From: Erpetoichthys calabaricus
Taxonomy: Eukaryota > Chordata > Cladistia > Polypteriformes > Polypteridae
Reading direction: 5' to 3'
DNA length: 64,000 bases
NCBI RefSeq assembly: GCF_900747795.2
Contig: NC_041395.2
Location: forward strand, 169,549,031 to 169,613,030
The number at the start of each line of letters is the position of its first letter. Positions within the stretch are counted from its first letter, which is position 1. The notes under the pieces were generated by a model. The model was given only the letters and a program-made list of their open reading frames with translations. It was not told the DNA's origin and did not search any database. Both the position numbers and the translations under genes were made by a program. This document shows, piece after piece, positions 33,504-45,036 of the stretch.

Positions 33504-34759
33504 TACCACTGTAAAAGAGAAACAAATAAATAAATAAATATATGTAAAGCTTCATTGCATTAATTTTTGACCTCTCCATGTATGGCCATTCACTTTTTAT
33601 AGTTTACGGTGCAGCTATCCGTCAGTTAATTAGGATAGTTATTCTTGGAAACAAATAGGATGAATTCTGTTCAAAAATGTTTTGACAAAATTTCTGAGTG
33701 TTCGCTTTAAAATCTGTTGTCCATTTATTTTTGAAGGGAGTCATGAATGTGTTCTTCTGGGGCCTATGCACTAAGGCTGTCAAATTAGCCAAAATTTAAG
33801 ATTACAATGATTATATTAAAAATAAATATTTCTAAAATCTAGGTGTGTTTATATTTTACATGCTTTTTTTATATTTACACTGTTATTAATATTATTTTTT
33901 TCTGTTTTTTATAAAGCACAAAGTTATTGTGGCTTATGCATTTCCTGAGATGATGCAGTTGAAAACATAGCCTTTCACAAAAATATGATTCTCTGTGTGC
34001 ATAAGATGACATCATCAAAGAGAAAGCAGAGCTGGGAAGGCTTTGTATTGCTTGAATTTCACATAAGAAACCCAGACAAAATTGCTTACTGTTGCTCTAA
34101 CGCGTTAAACTCATTCATTAGTATTTATTTCTTAGCTATTATTTTTTTTGCCCTTAGAGGCCAGAAAATGCAAAGTAAACACTCATTCATCTTTTATGTA
34201 AACTGAGGCACTGTAAATCTATACGTTTAACAAGTAATATAACTGAATGTGTTAAATGTTGCATTATAATGATCTGTAAATATTTCTCCTACAGTTTATT
34301 TAGTATATATCTTTATTCATAGCAATACTGAAAAATTCTTTAAAAATTGGTTGGAGTGTTTATCAGAAAGCTGCTATTTTATCAATACCAAACATAACAA
34401 AATTTTAGAGTACAATCCAAAAAGTGTTGGTGGTATGTCAGTTGTCTGGGACCTCACTTGATACTTTTGCATTGGGTATTGCCAGACTGATCAACGAGTA
34501 ACATCTGGGACAAAACACAGTTTCTGTCTCTCCTCCCCTTATATAGTAAAGGTTACTTTGATATTTTTTCCATTATTCATTGTTTTAGGAATATATGTCA
34601 AGTTAACAGCTAACCAATATTTAGCTTGTGCGTCAAAGTATGTTTTGTTTGTAGTATCAAATAGTGGCATTTGATCCGACAGCTGTACTGTGCACACATA
34701 GTTATGACCTAATTGACTTTGTCAAAGGTGGTATGAAACAAAGGATGTAATAGGTTTAA
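33504..34759. other. Gene-free stretch
   Basis: A+T-rich with no recognised gene or transposon. A TAAA-repeat lies near 33525-33540. Confidence 0.45.
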
Positions 34760-35799
34760 CCAGCAAACCCGCGATTCTCAAAAGAATCGCAAATACAAGA
34801 ATGGCAGTCACTTTCTGATCCCTCCGATACTTGGAGGGATGAAATATCATGGAGGTTGGGTGCGTCCTGGGAAAGTTCATTTAATGAAATAAACATATTT
34901 GTACTAAAGCGGTTTCTTTTTGGAGCTGTGACTCAGTTGTAGGCGCCTTCGTTTATTGTTTTTATCCATGCAGTCTCTTTTTTTGTTTTTCTATGGCTGT
35001 GTCATCAGCGAGAAGTCTGTTGCTGACGGCGGTGGATTCGCGTGCTGAAGTGACCATGGCAGTGGATCCGGGCATGGAGGGCTACATTACTAAACGAACG
35101 TGGTATATGTAGTGGTTTGGGCGGTCGCGTTTGGGCGGCTGTACAACCTAGCGTGCACGCTTTACCTCAGGTTTAGTTCACAGGTTGTAGCCATGGTAAA
35201 GTTTTCATTTAATTAAATAAACTTATTTGTACTAAAGCAGTTTCTTTGTGTGGGCGCCTTCGTTCATTGTTTTTATCCATACGGGCTCGTTTACAGGTCA
35301 TAGCCATACGGGTTCGTGTTTGCATTACTAATCGTTGAGCTCCTTCCACTTGGAGCCGTTACTTCTTTGCCTCTGCTGTGTCAGAAGCGTGTTGTGGGCG
35401 CGTTTGTTCATTGTGTTTATCCATACGGGCTCGTTTTGTATTTCCGTTAGTTGTGCTCTTTCATTGTGGAGCTGTGACGTCTTTGCTTCTGGTGTGTCTG
35501 AAGCGCGTCGTAGGAGCCTCCGTGTATTGTTTTTATCCATGCGGTCTCGTCTTTGTTGTTCTGTGGCTGTGTCGTTAGGTAGAAGTCGTTTACTGTTAGG
35601 AAGCATACTCCAACTTACACACACTGACTGCTGGTACAGTGGATTAGATCAGGTGTAGTTTACAGGTTGTGGTGTTTGGGCGCCACCTACCGACTCTGGG
35701 AAGCTGCTGGGTTTGACTCTGGGGCGCCGGCGCAGTGCGCATGCGCGTCGGTGCGTCCGTCGTCCGTGCATAAATTAATCTGTGGTTTAGTAATATAGA
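34760..35799 (-). mobile_element. Helitron, short degraded copy
   Basis: About 1,040 bp in the minus orientation. The right edge matches the other Helitrons' 5' terminus (TCTATATTACTAAACCAC in element sense, GA|T at 35798-35800). The left edge is CCAG instead of CTAG (34760-34763), followed by a perfect hairpin GCGATTCTCAAAAGAATCGC. It holds remnants of the 39-residue coding repeats only (GCGTGTTGTGGGCGCG and GCGCGTCGTAGGAGCC at 35388 and 35505), with no helicase. Confidence 0.75.
35328..35624 (-). pseudogene. Helitron N-terminal repeats, remnant
   Basis: The minus strand reads TEQQRRDRMDKNNTRRLLRR, then ASDTPEAKTSQLHNERAQLT, clearly the same 39-residue unit found in the larger Helitrons, in about two copies. 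Upstream and downstream Helitron domains are absent. An in-frame extension at either end has no motif. Confidence 0.7.
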
Positions 35800-36147
35800 T
35801 ATGAGAGTTGAAAGGTTGTGGATTTGACTACTAGTGTGGTAGTCTCTTTACCAATGCAAATTGCATTCTTCCTGCATCATATTCTTTCATTACTGTATTT
35901 TTGTCACTACCTCCTTTAATAAATCTATCTCTATGATAATTTCATACTTTAGGCAACACTCGGAAAATCAAAACGCGACTCTTTGGACATAACTGTTTTG
36001 TCACATTTTGTTTTAAAGTATGACTAGCAAATTCTAGTCCTCCAGAATATTTCTTTGCAGGGTTGTCAAGTTCTTATATTTGGAAACATCTATAATTTGG
36101 ATCTCTTCCAATAATTATCGTATCCCTTCCTTCCAGTTCGTTTAGCC

Positions 36148-36704
36148 CAGGGGTGTGCAAAGTCATTCCTGGAGGGCCGCAGTGGCTGCAGGTTTTTGCT
36201 CCAACCCAATTGCTTAATAAGAAGCACAAATTGCTCTAGAAACACTTCTGCTTCATTTTAGTTATCTTCCTCGTTAAGATTTTGAACCCTTATTGCTTAT
36301 TTAAGTCTTAAACAGCTGCATTCTTGGTTTTTAATTGCTCCTTATTAGCAAGAAGATGCAAATGACAAAAGAAACCAGCAGTTATCCATTTTGCTTGTTA
36401 CCCTTTACGCCTGTGTGTATTTATCAGGCACTATTTGGTTTAATTAAATACTTGGAAGGAAAGAGAAGAGAAAAAAGGACTGAGAATTACCCATCCGTTT
36501 TACACTTCAAAATATTTGGATGATATCTTTAGAATGGAAAAAAAAAAATCTAGGATTTGAGAATGACTTGAAATAGCAGAGTTAAAGCACTAACAAGCCA
36601 TGAAATGTAATTATTGGCAAGGATTATTTTCTAATTAAGCAACTGGGTTGGAACAAAAACCCGCGGCCACTGCGGCCCTCCAGGAATGACTTTGCACACC
36701 CCTG
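36148..36704. mobile_element. hAT MITE with long inverted repeats
   Basis: A 557-bp element with a perfect 8-bp target duplication GTTTAGCC (36140-36147, 36705-36712). The ends CAGGGGTGTGCAAAGTCATT and AATGACTTTGCACACCCCTG are exact inverses, and pairing continues for most of 70 bp (CCTGGAGGGCCGCAGTGGC). It has no transposase. The near-perfect ends indicate a recent insertion. Confidence 0.92.
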
Positions 36705-36893
36705 GTTTAGCCTGTTCACAGTGTGCCTGACTTGAGATTAGATTTCCAGTTTAAAACACCTAGAGGAAAACAGTACTAAACTAGAAAGAAAAAAAAAACA
36801 GAAAATACACTGCCCTCCATAATGTTTGAGAGAGAGAGAGAGAGACACAAATTTTTCCTTGATTTACCCCTCTGCACCACAGTTAAATATTAC

Positions 36894-37560
36894 ATCTGTG
36901 TGCAGATGGTGCAGACCTATAAATATCTGGGAGTGCAGCTGGATGATAAATTAGACTGGACTGCCAATACTGATGCGCTGTGCAAGAAAGGACAAAGCCG
37001 GTTATACTTCCTTAGAAGGCTGGCTTCCTTCAACATCTGCAATAAGATGCTGCAGATGTTCTATCAAACAGTTGTGGCGAGCGCCCTCTTCTACGCAGTG
37101 GTGTGCTGGGGAGGCAGCATTAAGAGGAAAGACGCCTCACGCCTGGACAAACTGGTGAGGAAGGCAAGCTCTATTGTTGGCATGGAGCTGGACAGTTTAA
37201 CATCTGTGGCAGAGCGAAGGGCGCTCAGCAGGCTCCTATCAATTATGGGGAATCCACTGCATCCACTAAATAATGTCATCTCCAGACAGAAGAACAGCTT
37301 CAGTGACAGACTGCTGTCACTGTCCTGCTCCACAGACAGATTGAGGAGATCGTTCCTCCCCCAAACTATGCGACTCTTTAATTCCACCAGGGGGGGTAAA
37401 CGTTAATATTTAACATTATACATAGTTATTGTCTGTTTTTTTTCACCTGTATTATTATCATTCTTTAATTTAATATTATTTATTGTATCAGTATGCTGCT
37501 GCTGAAGAATGTGAATTTCCCATTGGGATTAATAAAGTATCTATCTATCTATCTATCTAC
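36894..37560 (+). mobile_element. 5'-truncated non-LTR LINE (Rex1/CR1/L2-like)
   Basis: Contains the last part of a LINE open frame and a short 3' UTR ending in TTGGGATTAATAAAGTATC and (TATC)n, a tail typical of fish Rex1/L2-type LINEs. Tc1 sequence continues on either side (AAATATTACA before, AAATCAAACAATT after), so it inserted into that element. The short length is the usual 5' truncation. Confidence 0.85.
36906..37406 (+). pseudogene. LINE reverse transcriptase C-terminus
   Basis: Reads MVQTYKYLGVQLDDKLDWTA, then FLRRLASFNICNKMLQMFYQ, SALFYAVVCWGGSI and LDKLVRKASSIVGMELDS. This is the thumb/C-terminal region that follows the reverse transcriptase core in fish non-LTR elements; the core motifs and endonuclease are missing through 5' truncation. 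The remaining 160-odd codons are uninterrupted, so the copy is fairly young. Confidence 0.85.
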
Positions 37561-38132
37561 AAATCAAACAATTCAGGCATGATGAAAGTACACATTGTAT
37601 ACAGTACTTTAAGGGTATTTGCATACATTTCTGGTTATACCATATAAAAATTACAACATGTTTTCTGCATGGTCCCCCATTTCAGGGCATCATAATGTTT
37701 GGGACATAGCAATGGCAGGTAAAGTATATTAAAATAGTCATATTTATTACTTTGTTGCATACCCCTTACATGCAATGACTGCTTGAATTCTGCGATTTAT
37801 AGACATCAGCAGCTACTGGTGATGCTCTGTCAAGCCTCTAATGCAGCCATCTTTAGCCCCTGCTTATTTCAGGGTCTTATCCCCTTAAGTTTTCTCTTTA
37901 TCATATTTAAAGGCATGCTCAATTAGATTTAAATTGGATGACTGGCTTGGCCATTCAAGAATTTTCCATTTTTTAACTGTGAAAAAAAATCCTGTGTTGC
38001 GTTAGCAGTATGCTTGGGATAATTATCTTGTTGTAGAATGAAGCAGCATCATATAAGTTTGGAGGCATTTACTGGAACTTGAGCAGATGTTTCTATATAC
38101 TTCAGAATTCATTGTGCAACTGCCGTCAGCAG

Positions 38133-38604
38133 TTACGTCATCAATAAAGAAATTGTGCCAGCCATACATGCCCAAGCCATAAAACCTTCACCACCATGTT
38201 TAACAGATGAAGTGGCATGCTTTGGATCTTGGGCAGTTCCTTTTCTTCTCCACACTTTGACCTTGGCATCACTCCGGTATAGGTTCGTCTTTGTCTTGTC
38301 TGTCCGTAAAGCATTTTTCCAGAATTCTGTGGGTTCTTTTAAGTACTTTTTCACAAACTGTAATTGGCCATCCTGGTTTTGTGGCTAACTAGTGGTTTGC
38401 ATCTTGCAGTGTGGCCTTTGTATTTCTGTTTGTGAAGTGTTTCATGGATAGTAGTCTGTGACATAAATTCATTTGCCACCTGAAGACTGTTTCAGATATT
38501 TGTTTGGAGCTTTTTTTTTTTACCATAGTGAGGTAAAGCAGTGGAATGAAGTCTCCTTGGCCTACCAGTTCCTTTGTGATTATAGAGTTCACCAGTGTGT
38601 TCAT
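38133..38604 (-). pseudogene. Tc1 transposase fragments
   Basis: The minus strand reads KYLKEPTEFWKNALRTDKTK (first catalytic Asp; normally WTDETK), VWRRKGTAQDPKHATSSVKH and GEGFMAWACMAG, the typical middle of a Tc1 transposase. A further frame at 38389-38604 covers part of the DNA-binding half. Stops and shifts separate them, and the downstream half with the other catalytic residues is not intact. Confidence 0.75.
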
Positions 38605-38640
38605 TCTTCTTAATTATATTCCAGACAGAATACCAAGACA

Positions 38641-41270
38641 ATTTAAGAAATGTTCGTGCACATTAACTCTTTAAAGCTGCACTTTAAATAGCACACTTTC
38701 AAAATCAGGTTTGTGACTTTTGCTGTTGTGACATCAGTATATAGAAGAGACATTATCTGGTTCATAACACTTACAGAAGAGTAGTATTTATTTATTTTTT
38801 AAAAAACCTCTCCCAACTTTGTCTACCTCTGTGAAATAAGACTAGTCAGTTTAAGATTTATTTATTTCAGAGTTCATGTATAACAGTCCCCTGTTTTGCT
38901 GCTTTCAAGCTGCCTCACATAACTGGGCAAAGATTGCTGTTACTTATGCCTGTGTACCACTCCAGAATTTCCTTCTGAATTGGCAGCAGTAACTGCATCA
39001 TTTGCTCCTGCACCATACAAAAATGTGTAATTTGTTCACTACAAAATGTATCGGTATATGGAGGAGACATTAACTGGTTTATAACATATCTATTTGATTT
39101 TGTACTTTATGACAATTTCTTGTTACCTATTAACTATAAAAGCAGATGAGCAGGACGGACAATAAGCTCATAAATCAGTTTGTCATTCTTTAAATTGTTG
39201 TTGTTCATGGGCAGTGTTTCACTTTTTGGAAAACCAATTTACTAGATATCTTTATGAGTAGGTTACCATATCAGTGTAACATGCATTATTAAACTGGCAG
39301 AAATCCTGTGTTATTTGCTGTTGTAGCAAACAGTTTTTGCACTACACACAAATGACTTTACTCAGAACACAACTGAAAAATGAGATATTTGCTTTAGGCT
39401 TAGAAGGAGAAAGGATGAAGTGTGAAGCCAAAATTCTGAAAATGCTTAGGTACTAGCTTTTTTATAGTATCGGTAGCACTGCATGAATGTCTATAAGTGG
39501 CATAATTGCTTTGGAAGGTACAATAATAAATGAGAAAAACAATTAAAAAAAATGACATGATGTAATGGCTTGGGGTTGTGAGAGGATGGAGAAATTAAAT
39601 CAGCACTTTGCACAACACTGGTGGTGAGTGATCCTAACAGCATTTTTGGATTCTTCCACATGTCACTGAGAGCTTTTGTGGTCACATGATCCTAGCTGCT
39701 TTGCCTGCACATGCGTGCCTCCCAGCACCACCTTACTCCGTTCACCTTTAGTCAAAGACAACTTGTCTCTTGCACTATCCCCTGACCAAAGGCAAGGGTG
39801 CACATCTGAGGCTTACTAGTGGCCACACAACCAGGCTGAATCGCTTTAACTGACTTCTCCAGATATCTGCTACCTTGAATGTGCTCAACCACCCGAGGAA
39901 TGTGACACTCTCGGGTGTTGACCCAGGAGTGCTATGCTGCAAAAAAAAAAAAAAAAAAAAAAAAAGTCTTACAGTGATGATGATATACAGCACTGCATCA
40001 ACACACGTCAAAAAGAAAAACGGCAGAAGTCCAGTCCACAAAGGCTTTGTGTTCAAGGCATGAAAATTTTAACGCAATTGTGAGAATTATTAAATTCAGT
40101 AGTTATTGTTAAATAAAAAAAAAATGGGAAAACACATTTGTGCACATGTAGGCTTCTATTATTGCCACTTTCATCCCATTATGTAGTTAAGAAATAGACT
40201 TGTGCTTGCATTGAGAATGCAATGATGTGAAAGCAGCACAACAAAGGCGGTTTTAGAAAAGTTCTGAAATTATGGAGCAATGTAAAACTCACAAGAAAGA
40301 TTTAACACATGAAGCCTTAGTTTGGACAAATGGAAAAATAGGAGGTACAGATTTGGACAATTAGAGCACCAGGAGTTTGACATTTTAAATTTTAATTCAT
40401 TTTACTCATCTATTAAATATTACTATTTTGTAAGTTATTCAACAAGCCAATGCTGCTAATATAAATCCATAAAACACTTTTTTGAAAATACTGTGATTTG
40501 TACAACAGGATTAGCTAGTTGTAGTTCTTGAGCACTTTCCTAATTGGAAACCAGTTGTAAAAAGCAACTCTAACTTCTTCTTATTATTATTATATGATGT
40601 CAGAAATTCCAGTTCTTTGCATATTTCAATTTTGTGGGAAAATAAAGACAGTGTAAAATTAGTCAATTCCTCAGAAACATAAAATATGTACTCGAGAGCT
40701 CTTTTGTGATGAAATTTTTTTTTTTTTTTTTTATTAATAGTTGCAAATTAGCCAAGTAGCTGCTTTGACACTCTCTAGTTGATCATTATTAATTATTTGT
40801 AAAGCCTATGTAAGGTTATTGCACCCTTAATCTCAGTCTGCTATATTTAAACTTTATTTTGACATTTGTCAAAATAAAAATGAGGTTTTACATTTGGTAA
40901 GAAAGTGTTATGATAAAGTATCTTTGATTGTATTAGCTATGGTTTTTTTTCTTCTTTAGATTCATGAAAATGCATTTATTTGAGATCACGTTGAAGACTA
41001 GATCAGATGTGGCGTTTCACTTTTAATTGGAATGAGGCAATACTTATATTATTTTGCTTGTGTCAGTTCTTGCTCAATATAAACATTGGTTGCCACAACA
41101 ACTATATCCCTCCACAACAATAGTGAGGAATCCATTTTCCTGGCAGTTTTGGTCTTAGGCTTATCTTCAAGTCTTCAATTCTTCAATGTAAACAATTATC
41201 GACTGTAGTTTTTGACTGTTTATGCGGTGCATACTTTGTTACTGACTGAAAGTGTATTATGACATTACCA
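38641..41270. other. Gene-free stretch
   Basis: No gene or clear transposon. Poly(A) at 39940-39965 and poly(T) at 40717-40731 may be old retroelement tails. Two similar segments (CATCAGTATATAGAAGAGACATTATCTGG near 38730 and ATCGGTATATGGAGGAGAC near 39050) hint at an old duplication of about 320 bp. Confidence 0.4.
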
Positions 41271-41289
41271 TTTTACACCTCCTTTTTCC

Positions 41290-41998
41290 TTCACTTCAAC
41301 GTAAGTCTCCCGATAACATGAAAAGGCACATACAGCCTAGCTGCGACCAAGAGAAACAGTCTTGCCGGCCTACATACTCACATGAATGTACAGAAGCAGA
41401 AACACGTACATCATGCCAGACCAGAAAGCACAGGCAAGATGCCTTAGAACAACAAAGACAACTTATGACAAACCACAGAGCAACATTATCCGAAGATTAG
41501 CGGCAGCATGTCTTACACCTAGACAGTGAACGAAAAACAAATTACACTCACAACCTTTCTGAAGAGCAACGGCAAACTACCAGACAACAGGAAACATTAT
41601 GACGGAAAAACTACACAGATTCCATAACATGGACAACTCAAAGCAAGATATTCCCTTTATATTACGGCGTAAGCAGTTCCCCATTCATTTAGCATATTGT
41701 ATAACTATCACCAAGTCACAACGACAAATGTTTCATAACATCAGTTTATTTGCCAGGCCCTGTTTTTACCCATGGCCAGTTGTACACTACATTTTCCAGA
41801 GTTACATCGAAACCCGGGTTAAACATAAAGGTACTTGCTGGTTATACACTGGGGGAATATTTTCGCTAACAATAACGTTTATGCAACAAATTGCGTTTTC
41901 TGACAATCATTATAGACATTGGTATACTACATTACCTGATGGCCACACTTCATACATATTGACTTACATGTGCCCTGCATTTCCCTTCAAATACAATA
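41290..41998 (+). pseudogene. Decayed Helitron, plus orientation
   Basis: Two pieces of a different Helitron family. At 41318-41500 is a basic, repeat-like N-terminus (EQQRQLMTNHRATLSED). At 41620-41830 is a helicase tail: IPFILRRKQFPIHLAYCITI followed by TKSQRQM, matching the IPFTLRRRQFPI...MTINKSQGQT motif of Helitron helicases. The centre, including the HUH domain, is missing and the helicase motifs are altered. Adjoins, and is probably cut by, the small Helitron at 41999. Confidence 0.65.
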
Positions 41999-42303
41999 CT
42001 AGCTATCCCCCGTGGCTCCACACATGTAGTAGTGAAACAGGACAATAAGGACTGCCCTGCCCGGCTCCCCACTACTGATGTCACGCATCCCCCTCCCCTT
42101 GGCCCGCAGCCTTTGTCTTGGATTAGCATGAATATATCGCTTCTGCAAGCGAACTATGATTCTTAGTGCAATGAGAAAAGTCACAAAATCAACCGGAATG
42201 TTCACACAAATTATAGAAGAAAAAATCCATTAAGTAGTTTTCTCATGAAAGTGGACAAACATACATACAGACAGACAGATGCTGGATTTTATATATAGAG
42301 AGA
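41999..42303 (-). mobile_element. Small non-autonomous Helitron, 305 bp
   Basis: In minus sense it begins TCTCTATATATAAAATCC and ends CCACGGGGGATAG-CTAG, flanked by host A (41998) and T (42304). It contains no gene. The short (CATA/CAGA)n run at 42260-42280 is near the 5' end. The 5' TC, terminal CTAG and AT target fit a Helitron. Confidence 0.7.
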
Positions 42304-42519
42304 TGTTCTGTTAACCTGTTCATGTTACACATTGTATTGTAAATATTCATACTGTTGTGACTATAACTTCCCATACTAATCATGTGACAATTCTAATATT
42401 GAGTCTTCTCACAAGTCACTACTTATTAAACTAATCTCCTTTCTTACTGTAACGTGTGATGTTGTTCTCTTCCTTATCATCATTTAATTAATGTTTTTAT
42501 TTTTGTGAATTGTCCTCAC
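42304..42519. other. Short gene-free stretch
   Basis: Nothing recognised. Confidence 0.4.
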
Positions 42520-42674
42520 AGGTGGCACAATGGTAGTGCTGCTGCTTTGCAGTAAGGAGACTGTGGACGATTGTGGGTTCGCTTCCCGGTTCCTCCCTGT
42601 GTGGATAGCGCTTTGAGTACTGAGAAAAGCGCTATATAAATGTAATGAATTATTATTATTATTATTATTATTAA
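42520..42674 (+). repeat. tRNA-derived SINE, second tail type
   Basis: Sense copy: head CAGGTGGCACAATGGTAGTG, B box GGGTTCGCTTCCCGG, body CCTCCCTGTGTGGATAGCGC and tail GCGCTATATAAATGTAATGA with (ATT)n. The antisense partner is at 18918-19070. The head resembles a tRNA gene, so RNA polymerase III would be the transcribing enzyme. Confidence 0.9.
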
Positions 42675-42839
42675 ATTTTCGCAAGCATGATTTGCTAGCA
42701 TTTTTTTTTATTCTTATTACATGAGCATTGCCATTGTAGCAAAGTTTTATTTTTTGTAATCCAATATCAAAGGAGTGCTTTTGTAATACATGTGCAACAT
42801 GTTTGATATTGTTGGGTTATTACATCTGACTCAATTATA

Positions 42840-43987
42840 GGTAATCCCCGAGTTACAGACATCCGACATATGACTTACGAATGGGGCTGCATGTGCTCCT
42901 TAATCTGTCTTGGGGACGCTACACATGCTCATCAGTAACTGCCGTTTCGTAATCACCGACCTGGGGACGCTGCAAGCGGTGGCTGGACGGAGGCTGGAGG
43001 GGGGCGGTTTCGCTGCTTGCGCAGTGTTGTGCCACTCGGATGGTTCCAGTTGATGAATAAGGTGGTGGGGGCGGCACCTTATTCATTCTCAGTGGGTGGC
43101 TGGGTGCGCAGCAAGCGCTCATTGCAGGATGGAGGCTTGATGGGGCAGAGGGGGGCAGTTCGCTGCCCACCCACCATGCTGCCTCAGCTACTGCTCCTGA
43201 CTAGATGGAGGCTGGATGGGGCAAAGGGGGACGTTTCACTTCCCGCCCACCACACAGCCTTGCAATGTCCCTTGAATAGCTGCCCTGTTCGTTCTCGGTA
43301 GGTGGCTGGTGATGCTGCAAGTGGTGACCCGGTTGTGGCTGAACGGAGGCCATTGAGGGTGAATGGGGCAGCGCGGGGCAGCATTGTAGTGTTCCTCGGG
43401 TCACTGCCTGTTGAACAGGGGCGGTGGTGGGCGATTTACTACCTGCCTTTGGCTGCACCCTGTCCGCTCTTGGTGGGCGGACGCTGCAGGCAGCATACTG
43501 TATGCAAGTGGAGGTGATTGTGGTGGGCGGGTGGTGAACCACCGCTCACTGCCCCCATTCATTCTCAATAGCAAGCCTGCTTGTACTGTTACGTACATAG
43601 CAGGAAGTTGTCTCTCCTTCAGTACACCAGACGTGCTGACGAGGGTTGCCTTCCTGCTGTGATAGCGTGTACAGTGCCTTGCAGTAGAGCTCATCTTAAC
43701 CTTTTGTCTTCACCCTTCAACAATGTCTCTGAAACACAAATCTGATGCAAGTGCTGGTGATACAGTAAAGAGAAAAGAAGAGAAAAGCCATCACCATGGA
43801 AAATAAAGCAGAAATAATAAAAAGGTCAGAGAGAGGTGAAACTCTATCATTCATTGGTAGAGTACTTGGTTACAGTCGGTCAACAATAGCATTTATTAAA
43901 ATAATGTACCTGTTCCGACTTGCATACAAATTCAACTTAAGAACAAACCTACAGTCTCTATCTTGTACGTAACCCGGGGACTGCCTG
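42840..43987 (+). mobile_element. Tigger/pogo-type transposon, deletion copy 1
   Basis: Inverted ends GGTAATCCCCGAGTTAC and GTAACCCGGGGACTGCC, with TA on both sides (42838-42839, 43988-43989), as in Tigger. Internally it has only the start of a transposase (43723 onward). A G+C-rich, repetitive noncoding section (42950-43560) fills the left. The second copy at 53664-54675 has the same layout. Confidence 0.85.
43723..43920 (+). pseudogene. Tigger transposase N-terminus
   Basis: Begins MSLKHKSDASAGDTVKRK, the conserved N-terminus of Tigger/CENP-B-like transposases, then in a shifted frame EIIKRSERGETLSFIGRVLG, a CENP-B-type helix-turn-helix. A small frameshift separates the two parts (GAAAAGAAGAGAAAAGCC duplication near 43775). 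The catalytic DDE region is deleted. The start context resembles human TIGD proteins. Confidence 0.75.
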
Positions 43988-44694
43988 TATGCAGTATTTT
44001 TCTGCAATGTTTTATATTGATATATGAAAACTTTATTATCGTGTGTATCATATTAGTGTTTGTGATTACATCAATTTTTCAAGGAAAATATCAATGATCA
44101 GAAAAGCAGATAAAGATAAGTGACTGTTTTGAAGTGAATGTGGGGCTACACCAGGGATGCTGTACGAGTCCATTGCTTTTTATGTTTGTGTTGAGAGATG
44201 TTATTAGAAAAGTGTGCAAAGGAATGCCATGGGAGCTCCTGTATATGCCGTGGCCTTGCATTGATTGCAATAAGTGGAATGGAAATGAAAGAGAAATTGA
44301 AAAAAATTTGGGAACGTCTCCCATTCTAACATCTAAAAATAGCCTCCCTGGTACTGTATTGGGAAAACCCAAATGGTAGGGAAAAGACTAGAGATGCACG
44401 ATATATTGGGAACTGTATTGTTATCGGCCAATGTTCATTTAACATGTCGACATTGAAATCGGGCAGATGGGTACATTTTAACCAATACAGCCGGCCGATC
44501 AACATTGAAATCGGGCAGATGGGTACATTTTAACCAATACAGCCGGCCGATATAATTCAGGCTTGTCAACACTGTTAGTTCACTAAATAATTAAATGTTG
44601 CTTTCATTATTCGGTAAAGCAGACATTAAGCTGCAGAAAAACAGGCATGTAAGCACAGCCCCTTCCACTCACCAAAAAAAAAAAAAAATGAAAG

Positions 44695-44905
44695 AAAAAC
44701 ATGGAGTTTCCTAGTTTGGCTGACAGGAGCAACCATGTGGTCATATTTTTCTGTAAAAATGGAAGACAACAGAGTTCCTACCTGCTCTTTCTGCAAAAAT
44801 GGGATAATGCGAGGAGGCTGCAGAATTAAATCTTTCAATACCACAAATTTAATTACCCATCTGAACAACCATGAACGAATTATACACAGAATTTTTAGCA
44901 ACTAA
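44695..44905 (+). pseudogene. hAT BED zinc finger remnant
   Basis: A first frame reads SNHVVIFFCKNG; a second, from ATG at 44759, reads VPTCSFCKNGIMRGG and KSFNTTNLITHLNNHE. Together they fit the BED finger (C-x2-C ... H-x4-H) with its NTTNL..HL core. The frame break means that the DNA-binding domain is not encoded in one piece. Confidence 0.75.
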
Positions 44906-45036
44906 TGCTATGAAATTGAAAGTTAAATCAGACGCTACAGGGCTCACTAGCGGTAGCCTCATATAGCAAACCCTTCAAAACATAAAGACATTTCCTCAAG
45001 ACTGCACCAGAGCTAAAGGCATAACTACTTAAAATA

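Larger units (their letters stand above)
36808..38640 (-). mobile_element. Tc1-type transposon with LINE insertion
   Basis: The left terminus CACTGCCCTCCATAATGTTT follows a TA (36806-36807); a related CATCATAATGTTTGGGAC sits inside at 37690. Minus-strand transposase remains lie at 38133-38604. The right inverted repeat was not found, so the element ends by deletion near 38640. It is interrupted at 36894-37560 by a 5'-truncated LINE. Confidence 0.75.

Noticed and set aside
34765-34790. Perfect hairpin GCGATTCTCAAAAGAATCGC considered as a terminator
   Set aside because: It sits just inside the degraded 3' end of a Helitron, where a terminal hairpin is expected, and bacterial-type terminators do not apply.
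42919-43700. Overlapping Pro-rich and Gly-rich frames on both strands
   Set aside because: They lie in the G+C-rich noncoding part of a Tigger element and have no motifs; the second copy is not conserved in frame.
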